In this document: in pieces, positions 1 to 13,194 of the stretch | Layout of the letters: each line of letters begins with the position of its first letter | Position numbering within the stretch: position 1 is the first letter of the stretch | Origin: Conidiobolus incongruus B7586 | Taxonomy: Eukaryota; Entomophthoromycota; Entomophthoromycetes; Entomophthorales; Conidiobolaceae | Length of the DNA: 24,371 nucleotides | NCBI GenBank assembly: GCA_000697335.1 | Contig: JNEM01013602.1 | Location: 1 to 24,371, forward strand | Direction: 5' to 3' | The notes under the pieces: model-generated | What the model was told of the DNA's origin: nothing | Seen by the model: only the letters and a program-made list of their open reading frames with translations | The model's database searches: none | Made by a program: the position numbers and the translations under genes

Positions 1-1
1 C

Positions 2-715
2 TCATTTGCTACAACTCAAGCTAACATGGTTTGTGATGGTGTCTTGCCCATTGATCAACTTCGCGAACACACTGGTCCCATTGGATTAGTCGTACGCAGA
101 ATCCCCAAGTGGTACTTGGAAGCTCTTTACGGTATTCACATCTCCATGCCAAGTGTTCAAGAAGGTGGTGATGGTACCAATATTCCCCAACCTGAGGACT
201 TTTTGAAGGCTTATGCCATGGCTCGAGGATTCACCAAGGCTGGCCAAGGTAACCCTGACGAAGCCCGTGCTGCTAGATACATCCTCAAAGATTACGTCAA
301 TGCCAAGTTACTCTACAACCATCCTCCTCCCAACTGCCAAGATCCTGACAATTTTAACAAGGAAATTTACAGTGTCGAGAACTTGCCAAAGAAGAAACTA
401 TTTTCAGCTGCTGAGCCCACTCACCAGAAGAAGATCTTAGGCACCAATACAAATCTCTTAGCTTCCAAGGCTCTAGATAGTCAATTTTTCAACAGTCAAA
501 AGACACTCTCAGCTCACGCTATCTCCAAGGGCAAGTATCAAACCGCTAAATTTGGACGTAGCACCATATACCCTCACCAAAGAATGGTCAATGATGACGG
601 TACGATAGCTTTAGATTCGTCATCCGCAGGATCTGATTTTATGGTCAAAGATAAAAAGCATCGTAAAGGTAAAAAGAACATTAAAGTTCGCAATAGAATG
701 GGTTATGACGTCTAA
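2..715 (+). CDS. LSG1: LSG1 large-subunit GTPase 1, C-terminal part (5' partial)
   Basis: Cytoplasmic circularly permuted GTPase of the YlqF/Lsg1 family, which acts in the last steps of 60S ribosomal subunit maturation by helping release the export adaptor Nmd3. The frame is open from the window edge (first residues SFATTQANMVCDGVLPIDQL) and ends with TAA, giving 237 residues of the C-terminal part. SFATTQAN matches the segment just after the G3 motif (DxPG...PSF) of Lsg1, so the GTP-binding motifs themselves lie off the left edge. Diagnostic stretches are GVLPIDQLREH, LEALYGIHI, AYAMARGF and ARYILKDYVNAKLLYNHPPP, all typical of Lsg1. The tail is Lys/Arg-rich (KDKKHRKGKKNIKVRNR), as in the family. 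The ATG at 26 is internal, not a start. No intron is visible in this part. It converges on RIX7, another 60S factor, across a gap that holds a tRNA gene. Confidence 0.93.
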   Translation, partial: SFATTQANMVCDGVLPIDQLREHTGPIGLVVRRIPKWYLEALYGIHISMPSVQEGGDGTNIPQPEDFLKAYAMARGFTKAGQGNPDEARAARYILKDYVNAKLLYNHPPPNCQDPDNFNKEIYSVENLPKKKLFSAAEPTHQKKILGTNTNLLASKALDSQFFNSQKTLSAHAISKGKYQTAKFGRSTIYPHQRMVNDDGTIALDSSSAGSDFMVKDKKHRKGKKNIKVRNRMGYDV

Positions 716-1800
716 TAATTTTTATTTTATTATCATGGTTAATTATATATCAAACATGTAATTTATACAAATAATAATAAAATGTTTTTCATAGATTTTT
801 TATTGATCATATTTATTTTTGAACATCAGTTGATTGATATCAAATAATAATTAACCATCAATATTTTGACTATTTTAATCACAATCAATTGCCAATAAGC
901 TCCATTTGAATAATATTCTAAATTTGTAAAATTATAATAGCTTGTTGGAAATATCCCATAACTCGAAAGATAAAAACTAAAATATTTATTTCATTTGGTT
1001 TGGACTACTAACTATACAAGTGTTATATATTGATATAAATTATAAACAACTATGTTGATTAGATTTTGGAATTTACTTGTTATTTTAAACTTAGTTAAAA
1101 TGCAACATAAATAGGGATTATATTAATTTGTCTGTAATGAATTACTAATAATACACATCTTTGAATATTGAATCATCTCTAAATTAATATATCATAAAAT
1201 CAAATGAATTAAATGTTTAAAATAAAACTCTTCAATAGTCATTTATATTGATTTCAACACAATTGAAAGTATATGTATTAATTATTTCAACTTCGAAGTT
1301 TGAATTATTAATAATTTGATTGATTTGAAAAGTCAATACTTAATGAATATTAAATAATAAAAGTAAAATAATATGAATGACTAACAGTTGACTATAGTCA
1401 TATATTTTCAATTTGGAACTGGAATATCCTTTATTAATATATCAAAATATTATATACATAAACTTTCGAGTAACAATTCAAATTTTCAATGATATTAATA
1501 ATGTATATGACCAAGTTACAAAATCAATTATAAAATTGTATTATTAATATTAATAATTTTTTAATACCAAAACAATATTGCTTAAAGACTCAATAAATGG
1601 ATATATTCAATTAATAACAAGGATGAAAATTAAATCATGAAATACAAATAAATATAAAGGAAAGATCATTTGAGATAGATATATCATTGCAAAAATAAAA
1701 TTCAAAAGAGTATTAGTATTTATATTTCGAATTGGTGGATATTATCAACTAAAGATGATATACAAATGAAAATAAAAAATACATCTTTATATAAACAACA
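716..1800. other. AT-rich intergenic region between LSG1 and the tRNA-Glu gene
   Basis: About 1.1 kb of nearly pure A/T sequence containing the LSG1 3' end signals and nothing else I can name. The first 60 bases hold several AATAATAAA-like runs that could serve as polyadenylation signals for LSG1, but such strings are everywhere at this composition. No long open frame, RNA gene or clear repeat is visible. Confidence 0.6.
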
Positions 1801-1872
1801 CTCCGATACAGGGAATCGAACCCTGGCCGTCTCGGTGAGAGCGAGAAATCCTAGCCACTGGACCATATCGGA
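1801..1872 (-). tRNA. tRNA-Glu (anticodon CTC)
   Basis: Read on the minus strand, the sequence folds into a complete cloverleaf. It has a perfect 7-bp acceptor stem (TCCGATA with TATCGGA) and discriminator G. The D arm is GTCC/GGAT with an AGTGGCTA loop. The anticodon stem TCTCG/CGAGA encloses the loop CTCTCAC, so the anticodon is CTC, reading GAG (positions 1837-1839). The 5-bp T stem CAGGG/CCCTG encloses TTCGATT. The internal B box GGTTCGATTCC is canonical for RNA polymerase III. CCA is not encoded, as expected in a eukaryote, and there is no intron. A run of six T on the transcribed strand about 20 bases downstream can act as terminator. Confidence 0.95.
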
Positions 1873-2067
1873 TTAACAGATCAAAAATGTATTTTATTAT
1901 AAATATAAGGATTATTATCAATTTGAAAAACAAATCGATAATCTAATATCAACCCTTCAATCCTATCATTTCGATATACAAAAATAAATAATAACAATAA
2001 TATCAATTCTATCAATGATTTTATTTATTCTATACATGACTACAACAAAATCAATAAATTATTCTAT

Positions 2068-5018
<2,951 letters not shown>

Positions 5019-5175
5019 TATGAATTATATTTGGTTATATTTTTATTAATTGAAAGAGTGATAAGGATAATTTTGATGAGAATTGAATAATAAAATTGAT
5101 GGATTTGATGTTAGTAAATGTAAAATTAGTGAAAATTTTTAATGTTCAATTTCAATTTTAATTGGAGAATAATAA

Positions 5176-5247
5176 AGGCGTATAATTCAGTGGTAAAGCA
5201 ATCGACTTTAGATTGATAGTTAGTTGTTTCAAATCGGGCTGCTCCCT
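5176..5247 (+). tRNA. Degenerate tRNA-like sequence with anticodon UUA (likely pseudogene)
   Basis: The 72 bases fit the tRNA layout position by position. The anticodon stem ATCGA/TTGAT is sound and encloses the loop CTTTAGA, giving anticodon TTA, which would read the stop codon UAA. The D arm is ATTC-AGTGGTA-AAGC and the T loop TTCAAAT is flanked by GTTGT/CGGGC. The acceptor pairs AGGCGTA with TGCTCCC at 5 of 7 positions. The D stem has about two mismatches and the T stem has two, so it is not a healthy nuclear tRNA, and the B box is imperfect. It could be a decayed tRNA-Gln (TTG to TTA is one change), an organelle-derived copy, or a real but divergent tRNA. UAA terminates at least five genes in this window, so an active suppressor is unlikely. 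Confidence 0.4.
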
Positions 5248-5541
5248 CTATTATATTTATCAATATTTTCTTTATTTTCATTTTTACATTGTTTGAATAT
5301 ATTTTTTACATATCTATTAATAGTATTATAGAATTTAGTCTATTTTTCAAGATCCAACTAATTTCAAGTTTTTATATTATTATCATTAAACGTGAATCAA
5401 AATATCATTATGAAGGTTTATAATAAAACTAATATGTGAATAACAAACAAAATACTTTTCAATAAACATATAATATATATTTTTAATTATCATTTTTAAT
5501 CATATTTTCAAATAGTGCAATAACTATTATTATTCAAGTAA

Positions 5542-6403
5542 TCAAAAGAAATAATAACGTAATAAGAATAAACTGAAAACGATAGTTATAATAATTAGAG
5601 GGATACCATATTTGCGATAGAGAGCTAACCAGTTCAAATGTTGTGCATCTTTACGATATTTTAAACTCTGATCTCTCAATTGATCGGATAAAGAATTCAT
5701 CCCTAAATTATATTAATATATTTGAATTATATATATGATTATATTAACCTACTATCTAAACTATCTCCTCTCCATAATAAATCTTCCATATTTTTAGTCA
5801 TAATTCTAGTGACATCTTGTAAATCTTCGTTTAATTTACTCAAATTATCGGTTGCTCGACTGTCCTGATAAATTTTTTTGGTCTTCTGAATAAATTCATC
5901 TAATTATAAAAATCAATAAATTATGTAAAATATATATAGTATATATATTTACCAAATTTGATAAAAGCATACGGTCTTAAACCATGTTTATGATATTCGT
6001 TACCGTAATTGGTAAAAAACTCTCTAGCTAACTCTTCCAAATAACTAAAAGCTAACTTTCTAGGGTAATTCTTATCACAGATGGTTAAATAACAGATATC
6101 TTGTTCTAACAAATAACTTTTTACAAATTAATATATTAAATTATCAATATTGAATTGATTTCAATTACTGTAAATAGAAACGTCCACTTTCGATAGAGCA
6201 TCGAGGTTCGGACTCGGGACTCAACTTTCTAAAAAATAATTTGGTTTGAGATTTGCATTCTTGTAACTCATGAGAAGACTATAAATATAACATTAATCAA
6301 TTAAATCATATAATGTTAATGATTTTACTACTTGGTCATCGTCAGTTGAAGCAGCCAATAATAAACCATCAGAAATTCTAATAATTGTAGTAGATAATAC
6401 CAT
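5542..6403 (-). CDS. SEC22: SEC22 R-SNARE of ER-Golgi traffic (5 exons)
   Basis: Longin-type vesicle SNARE that mediates fusion between ER and Golgi membranes. Exons in order of translation: 6403-6332, 6278-6169, 6116-5953, 5899-5753, 5702-5542. They total 654 nt, 217 residues, stop TGA. The start MVLSTTIIRISDGLLLAAS aligns with the Sec22 N-terminus. The longin domain spans about residues 1-125, including LLEQDICYLTICD, PRKLAFSYLEELAREF and RPYAFIKF. The SNARE motif follows (about 133-190), with the central zero-layer arginine in LLWRGDSL (R159), then KYRKDAQHLNW. A single tail anchor, IPLIIITIVFSLFLL, runs near residues 198-212 and is followed by RYYFF. Length and order match the family. Introns are 50-53 nt. 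Identification is firm; the junction before MNSLSDQL was chosen because it keeps the phase. Confidence 0.94.
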
Positions 6404-9134
6404 CTTTTTGATTTTTAATTTGATTTTATTCAATAAATTTTATAAAATTGATGAAATGAATATAAGAGTAAAAATTTAATTCATTGAATTTCTATATTAT
6501 TCTATTATTTTTATGATTGGATTGGAATTGACGTGGCAATTTTTAAATCATCTTTTTTTGGATGATTTCATTATATAATAATTAGCTTGATTGGGACAAA
6601 ATTTACGAATTTCATATTCTTGAAAATAGCAAATACTTAAACATATATTTATTTCTATTATATATTTGTTATTTATGATCAAAAATTATTAATACAGAAA
6701 TAAGAATATACTTTGATTTATAATTCTGATTAAATTTTCTATTCGAATTGCAATCATTATTTAATACATATTGTTTTTTCCAAATGATCATTCGTTAATA
6801 CCTTGTATTTTTATATAGACATAAAATGTCATTTTATTAAATAATCTCTATATTGTACAGTATACCTTAGAATTCAATATCAGCTCATTATAATAATGAT
6901 TATTACTAATAATTTTAATCATTTTTCAATGACTATAACTAAATTAATATATTTTAATTAGAAACATATAATAATCAAATATAAAACAATTAGACCAAGC
7001 AATTGATCAGTGATTGACTTCCTAAGAATCTTATATTATAATAATATAATATACTTCAGCTTGTTCAATACTTTTTAAACTAATTCTGAAATGATAACAT
7101 TTATAGATAAAATTTGATTATAGCCTACAAATTCCAATTATATCAATTTAAAAATAATTTTATAAAAATAGTCTTAATAAAATACTACTAATTATAATAA
7201 TTTATTGTATATCTACAAATATTTTTTATTTAATCAATATATTCAAAAGTTTTCTAAGTTTATAATTATCAGAATTTTTCATTCTAGAGATATTTTTTCA
7301 ATAATTCGGCCATTCACTAATTAAATGTTCTAAACTATTATTATCTGGTCTAAATTTTTGAATATTGAAATATTTGAATTAATATTATATAAAATATAAT
7401 GGTTAAATCAAAGATCATTATGGTTCACTGAAATAGCATTAAATAATTGTTCCTTACTGGTAATTGGGAAGCAAATAACAAAAATCATGGCAGTATATAT
7501 ATTGACTAATTGTGATAAAATTCCAATCTGTACTAATGGAATTATATGAAGATTATTTACCTTGTATAGATATCTATATGTTTTGAATTTGATATGTTCT
7601 TTAATAATTATTACCTTAAAACTTTTGAAATTTATATGTATTCACTAATAAATAATAGTTAGTATATATCTATAATAATAACTTGCAAATTAATGAATAC
7701 ATACTTTGAGAATTATAAATATATTAATCTTTTTCAAATAATATTTCAATTTAGAATAAATTATTTAAAAAAATAATTCAATACTTGGCTTTTTTATTTC
7801 AATCTGCTCGATAAACTTGAAAAATATTGAAACTTTAGCTATATATTCATAATGCATATCAGAATACGTTTGAGTATTATAAATACTAGCTGTTATATAG
7901 TTTATTCCTATTATCACTGTTATATTGAATATATTTTTAAGCTTTATATCACATCTAATCATATCAAATTACATATAACATGATATATTCTATTATACCT
8001 CTTTGAGATTAAATTGGAGAACAATCATCAAAATTTAATATATTATTCAAATATCATCCTCTAATAATAATGTTTCTAATACAATACAACCAATGCGTAT
8101 ATAACAAGATATATTAGTTCATACACAGGGATTATCATATATTCCAGAACAATGATTATAATTGAACTGTTTTTCATATTTAATATATTAATATAATATA
8201 TTTTGAATTGATAGGAATTAGTATTAAGATTATATTCAAAATATTTAATATAATTCAAGTTAATATGCTTTATTTTATTAATTATAATATTTTATTAAAA
8301 ATTTTTTAAAGAATGCGGATATTGCTGAAGAAATTGCTTTTGGTCTAGATGATTATTTCATATTACAATCTGCGAATAGATGACGAAGTCATCCTTAACA
8401 TTTAGTGCATTTATAATACTCTATCATAAAAATTTAAATACTATTATCAAGTGATTAATTTATATGTTAACAAACAAAATAATATAAAACGTCCTTTCAA
8501 TCAAGTTTTTTAGTTCTAAATTCTTTATCTAATCTGAAAACTGATCAGAAAAAAAAATCAATTAAAAATATTTATCTAAATTTTATCATGACAAAGATTG
8601 AAATAGATTCTTTAGGTTTTTGCATTAATTTTTCAAGTGATAGAAATTTACTTTTTTAAATATTATTTATCAATTATAAACTAGTATTCTTTATTGCGAT
8701 GATATATTATCTACAAGTTATAAATATTTTAAACAATAAAATCGTTGCATTTTCTAATTCTTCAAAATAATTTTGCCAAATTTAATCTTTAATAATTTAA
8801 TAAATATCAAATAAAAGGCCTAATTTAACTCCCCAAAGAATCCATGATTTCTAACTAATAACCAATCATTCTGGAGAATCATCTAACAATTTTGAAACGC
8901 TTTGACCGTTTTCAACCGCTCCAATCAAATTCTAATCACAATTGGAAATTGTATCCAAAACAGAGATAGATCATATGACAAATTAGGAAATTAATTAAAT
9001 AATCATTTTCTCAGTATTTCAACTTCTAATTAATCTAAGTCTTGTACTTTATAAAAGCAAGTTTTTATCTTACTGATTTCGAAGTATCTGATTTGAACAT
9101 AAGTTTAATAATTAATTTGAAAAAAAGAAGTGTA
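6404..9134. other. Long AT-rich intergenic region between SEC22 and the PQ-loop gene
   Basis: About 2.7 kb lie between the divergent start codons of SEC22 (-) and the PQ-loop transporter (+). The flanks must hold both promoters, but no motif stands out from the A/T background. The middle, roughly 7190-8460 on the minus strand, has coding-like composition and is listed separately as a possible gene relic. Bases 8310-9030 are somewhat richer in G/C than the rest (for example around 8820-8960) without a convincing frame. I see no RNA gene here. Confidence 0.5.
7190..8460 (-). pseudogene. Possible decayed protein gene, unidentified
   Basis: On the minus strand this stretch has several open segments whose residue use looks more like protein than random A/T-rich DNA. 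The longest stop-free run is 77 codons (7408-7641, containing HIIPLVQIGILSQLV and ICFPITSKEQLFNAI). Others lie at 7765-7962 (60 to 65 codons, with YEYIAKVSIFFKFIEQIEI) and 8076-8258. They fall in different frames and are interrupted by stops, and no splice pattern I tried joins them cleanly. Many hydrophobic residues suggest a former membrane protein, but I recognise no family. At this base composition one or two runs of this length are expected by chance in the window, so the call is weak. Confidence 0.25.
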
Positions 9135-10361
9135 ATGGTTGTTCATCAGCTAGCATCGGATATATTTTTTTATATTTCAGCAACTTGCTGGATTATTTTA
9201 TTAATACCGTATGTGACTAGTAATTTCTATTCAATCAATAATTAATCGATTTTATAGACAATTGATAGAGAACCACAAGAATAAAGATAGCGAAAGTTTA
9301 AGTTTGGGATTTTTATGGCTATGGATGATTGGGGATTTATTTTATTTAACAGGTGCTATTTTTCAAAATTTATTATGGTCAACGGTAAGTCAACTTATAT
9401 TAGTTATATTTGTTTTTAATTAGAAATTAGATCTGGATCGCTTTAATGTATCTTATCAACGATATAACTTTGATGGGCCAAACATTGTACTATAGATATC
9501 AAAAACCTCCAGTTCCTCAATTACCACCCTATTCTTTACAAAGTGAAACCAGTCGCTTGTTGGGTAACGAAGCACATCGCGCAACCCCTCCAGTGGACGT
9601 GAGCGTTCGTCGTCACGAAGATCTTCCCACGAACTCTTATACCTCCAATCACCAGAATTCCGCACATTCTTATGACTCTAGAGCCTATGTGAATTTGGGA
9701 GTTTCTCTAAAATCTCTATTTCCTATATTTTTAATTAATTTTACAGTGTTATTCAATTTTATTAATGCTGGTAATAGCTTTAACAACCCAAGTTTCGTGA
9801 TAGTAATATTTTATTCAATAACATCTATATTATATATATAAACATATATTTAGATTCAAGCTAGTGAAAATAATGCGATTATTTGGTGGGCTCAAGTGTG
9901 TGGTTGGATTTCGACTATTCTATATATTGGAGCAAAAATTCCTCAAATTCATTTGAATTACACTAGGAAAACATGTCGAGGACTCTCCAAATGGTTATTC
10001 ATTATCAGTTTAATCGCTAATGGCACATTTATTTTGGTACATTTTACTATATATTTAAATAATATATTTTTAATGAAGGAATGAATAGTCCATTGTTACA
10101 TATTCAATTGAAATTCATCATCTTATCAAGAATATTCCTTGGATACTTGGAGCGTAAATTATTCATTAATAGAATATTTGAATCGTTTATTCATTGTATA
10201 TTTAGATTGGGTCCAATGTTTTTGGATTTAGTAGTAAGTTAATATTTATAATAATAATCCACTGAAATACAATATTAATTGATAAATAATAGATTTTAGG
10301 TCAGTTTTATTACTATAACAAGCTATTGGGAAACCTCGATAGCGATGATTATATCGTTTGA
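9135..10361 (+). CDS. PQ-loop repeat transporter, Ypq/PQLC2-like vacuolar amino-acid transporter (8 exons)
   Basis: Seven-helix PQ-loop family protein, related to yeast Ypq1-3 and animal PQLC2, which export cationic amino acids from the vacuole or lysosome. Exons: 9135-9208, 9258-9384, 9431-9688, 9747-9791, 9854-10036, 10089-10153, 10206-10233, 10293-10361. They total 849 nt, 282 residues, stop TGA. The first PQ motif is ILLIPQLIENHKNKDSESLS (P25-Q26), followed by LGFLWLWMIGDLFYLTGAIF. The second is YIGAKIPQIHLNYTRKTCRG (P198-Q199), followed by LSKWLFIISLIANGTF. A hydrophilic Pro/Ser/Asn-rich loop of roughly 65 residues separates the two halves, as in Ypq proteins. The C-terminus ILGQFYYYNKLL is typical. 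The ATG at 9135 is chosen because the upstream in-frame ATG at 9042 adds residues unlike the family. Two donors are unusual: GTGAAT at 9689 and GTTTCG at 9792. Substrate and compartment are inferred. Confidence 0.88.
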
Positions 10362-10382
10362 TTATACAAATCAAACATTGAA

Positions 10383-11758
10383 TTATGAATTTTCTTTAGC
10401 TCTGTTCTGGTAGTGGTGATTGGTGTTGGATTGACCATTGGATCGACTGGAGGAGCTCTGGTGATTATTAGATAATTCGTTCAAATTCTTAAATAAATCA
10501 TATGGCAATTGGTTCAGATAATTCATTTCAGTTGTTATAAATTCAGATCTAATAAATATATAATAAGTAATCTTATTATTTATAAAATTATTATTATTAT
10601 AACTTACTGGCAAGTTTCACAACTTTTTTTTGGTTCACAATAAACTAATTAAATAAAATATTAACATTAATAGAAACAGTAATATATAATTTGAATTACT
10701 AGATAAACATATAGAACAAACATGGCCAATTTCGATAGACTTTTTGTGACAGAAGCAAGCAGCACTAAAATCTATATTATCTCGACTTAGAGATCTTAAA
10801 TAAGTCGTCCTTGTAATAGGATCAGCTAAAAATCCCATCTACAATCATATATTAATGCATATACATATTGTTAAAAATAGTCAATTACTAATAGAGATTG
10901 CAACAAACCATGAGGAGGAGTATCGATAACGACATAATTTCCATTGGTAATAAAGCATGCCTGTTGCAAAAATGGCGACACAAAGTTGTGTAATTTACAA
11001 ACGTCAATGGGAATACTCTAAATAAATCAATAACCTATATCACAGTTGATTGAATCAAAATTACCAACTTCTGGGCCGAAAAGATCGAGTTCATTAGAGA
11101 TACATAATTCTGAGGTACATCGGGAGACACAGATAAAATCAAAATTCTAGACTGGTACTGGATTAGAGGATTTTGCTTCTTGAATTTATTAATAAAACAC
11201 AATGCTTTCGATAAAGATGACGATATTGAATCCGAATCTAAATAAAATTATTAAAATTTATCCATAACACTGTATAATGAATTACCCGTTGGATTGGAAG
11301 TATTATCAGCACTGGGATCATGACCATTGACACCCACGGGTGAAGAAGCTTTTCGAAATTCCCGCAAAAATCCTCGAATACCTTGATTAATCGATAAATT
11401 AACTTGAGAAAATCGGTGATAGGGACTAAATTCCGAATCTGCATTGAAAATGCGTCGTCTTTCGTTATTATCATCAGTGTATAAAAATTGACTAGAATTT
11501 TGGAATATAAGTTCACTATTGAAAATATAGTTTAAATGCATTTTACCATTTGCCATTAATGGTTGCCATAACACCCAGCTTATTATCGAATTTGCTGGCT
11601 AAGTAGGAATTGATAAATATATTCAACATTCCAATAGCTCTTTCAAAAGTGAATTGGTATTCTTTATATTTCTCTTCAATTTGAGACCATTGATACAAAT
11701 TACAGTCTATTAATATTACGAGTAAGTTGTGTGGTGTAGTATTATAAGTTTCTGACAT
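10383..11758 (-). CDS. TFB4: TFB4/GTF2H3 (p34) core subunit of TFIIH (7 exons)
   Basis: Structural core subunit of general transcription and nucleotide-excision-repair factor TFIIH; it pairs with the p44/Ssl1 subunit. Exons in order of translation: 11758-11547, 11491-11286, 11237-11065, 11017-10889, 10838-10700, 10644-10608, 10548-10383. They total 1062 nt, 353 residues, stop TAA. The von Willebrand A-like fold starts with LLVILIDCNLYQW and continues through NKLGVMATINGK, FLYTDD, LSKALCFINKF, YVSLMNSIFSAQK and ACFITNGNY. The C-terminal zinc finger carries ACFCHKKSIEIGHVCSICLS (about 267-286), then IYCEPKKSCETC, with the expected cysteines. The tail is Asn/Ser-rich and not conserved. For the first intron a TAG at 31 nt is skipped in favour of one at 55 nt, which gives an ungapped match to the human protein around QFLYTDD. 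Confidence 0.92.
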
Positions 11759-12047
11759 GATATTCGAATGTTTTAATTGTTAATTGGTATTTATCAATTA
11801 TTGGCGCTTGAGGTTATTAAATCAACTTCATTTATCTGGTTATAAATTATGGGATATTTTGATTTGAATCAAGAAGGTTAATAATTTTGATAATATTAAG
11901 TATATAAACTGATTATTGATGTTGAATGTGATTGAAAAAATTATTTATTACCAAAAATAAAATTATTTAGAGAAAATTAAATGCATTGAATTTGATATAA
12001 TTCTTTCTAATATTACGGAATTAATGTCTATTATATAGAGGTCTTAA
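11759..12047. other. AT-rich spacer: TFB4 promoter side and TSR3 3' flank
   Basis: Roughly 290 bases between the TFB4 start codon and the last in-frame stop of the TSR3 tail. It must contain the TFB4 promoter and the TSR3 polyadenylation site. No motif stands out from the A/T background and no open frame of interest is present. Confidence 0.5.
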
Positions 12048-12050
12048 CTA

Positions 12051-12179
12051 ATGATTAGGATTTGGTTTGAGTAAGTCATCATCTTCTTCTTCACTATAGT
12101 CATAATGATGATTAGGATTTCTTTGTAACTAAGAGTCATCGTCACTTTCGTCATCGTCGTCGCGATGATTTGGGTTTCT
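12051..12179 (-). repeat. 57-bp tandem repeat in the TSR3 acidic tail, extending past its stop codon
   Basis: Three copies of a box encoding NPNH (preceded by R or P) start exactly 57 bp apart, at plus-strand 12051, 12108 and 12165, each reading ATGATT(A/T)GG(A/G)TTT on the plus strand. The period is 19 codons, in the TSR3 frame. Between the boxes lie Asp/Glu/Ser-rich segments. The annotated TAG stop at 12131-12129 lies inside the first full unit, and the frame then stays open for 26 codons through the other two boxes to a second TAG at 12050-12048. Confidence 0.8.
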
Positions 12180-13194
12180 CATTAAATCGTCGTTCTCACT
12201 ATCATCATCACTATCACGCTTTTTATCATTCAACTTGACATTTTTCATCATACTCTCAGCTTCGATCATTTGCATCCAATCTGATTGAACCTGCACTACT
12301 TCTTTAGAATTGGCACACTTACTATACTTGGTTAATAATTGGCTAAAAAGATATTATGATTAAAGTGAATTAATAATATCTATATTGTTCATAAAATTAC
12401 TGATTCACTTCATAAAATGCATGGCCCCAGGTAAATTTGGACATGAATAAATCTCCAATTTCTTTAAAACCTAAATAAATGATTTAATTAATGCATTATC
12501 TATAGTTCAAAAATAATTTATATTTACCCATGATGTAGCAACATGCGGCAACTGCTTCAACACAATTTAGTCTCAGAGGTCTTCCATAATTCACAGGATT
12601 TGTAGCAACCAAATAAGGCACTAAAATGAACCATCAGCTTTGATCTCAGTAATTTGAATAAATTGATTTACATAATCTGTTGTGTCTAATTCTCATTCTG
12701 TGGAATGGAACTTCCTCAATTCTAGCCCAAGAAGCTTCAACTACAGCAATACCATATCTCTCCACAATTTCTCTATCACCTGGAGACACTGCAATCTCAC
12801 CTTGGGGACTATAGACTAATGAATAATTAAAGTCATAGTGATGAATCGATGAATTACCTCAATACGATTCCATGAAAAGGAGTGGAAACGTTCAAATTTT
12901 TAATCAAACCCATCCTATGCATTTTCTTACCACTACACCTCTTCGGGTCACAGTGGTCAAAATCCTAAAATCAATTAACACTCCATCAATAATAGGATAC
13001 TAGTACATATTAATTACCCACATGGCAACGTTAAAAGGTAATTTAATACTCTCTTCTCTATCTTCGGGAGGGTCCATGTCATTTTCATGGTTGGGCAACT
13101 GTTCAGTATTTTTTAAAAATTTTTCCAATCTACTAGCATTTCTAGATGTTTTACTATAGCTTTTATTGTTACTTAAACCGTGCTTTCTAGGCAT
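12129..13194 (-). CDS. TSR3: TSR3 18S rRNA aminocarboxypropyltransferase (6 exons)
   Basis: SAM-dependent enzyme that transfers the 3-amino-3-carboxypropyl group to the hypermodified uridine near the decoding site of 18S rRNA, a late cytoplasmic 40S maturation step. Exons in order of translation: 13194-13018, 12964-12858, 12808-12672, 12620-12528, 12470-12401, 12342-12129. They total 798 nt, 265 residues, stop TAG. After a basic N-terminus come [20 protein letters not shown] (metal-binding-like N-terminal part), [37 protein letters not shown], then [20 protein letters not shown] and [12 protein letters not shown] of the catalytic domain, and [11 protein letters not shown]. All are hallmarks of Tsr3. 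The intron before SPQGEI skips a TAG at 42 nt and uses one at 49 nt, the only choice that keeps frame. The tail is acidic and repetitive, and the frame stays open past the stop for 26 more codons, so the true C-terminus may be longer. Confidence 0.93.

Noticed and set aside
26-28. ATG at 26 as the start of a short + strand gene
   Set aside because: The frame is open to the window edge, and the residues before it match the conserved part of LSG1 right after the G3 motif, so the gene is partial.
5075-5080. GATGAG as a PAC element driving RIX7
   Set aside because: A 6-base match alone is weak and the longer PAC consensus is not present. It is mentioned only as context.
8076-8258. 60-codon minus-strand frame as a small membrane protein gene
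   Set aside because: Frames of this length are expected by chance at this A/T level. Residues are mostly Ile/Tyr/Leu from A/T-rich codons, and there is no promoter or homology clue.
9042-9134. Earlier in-frame ATG upstream of the PQ-loop gene
   Set aside because: The added residues are unlike the family's N-terminus. The ATG at 9135 starts just before the first helix, as expected.
11515-11546. A 31-nt first intron in TFB4 ending at the nearest TAG
   Set aside because: It keeps frame, but it would be far shorter than all other introns and inserts eight residues. The TAG at 55 nt gives an ungapped match to TFB4 proteins.
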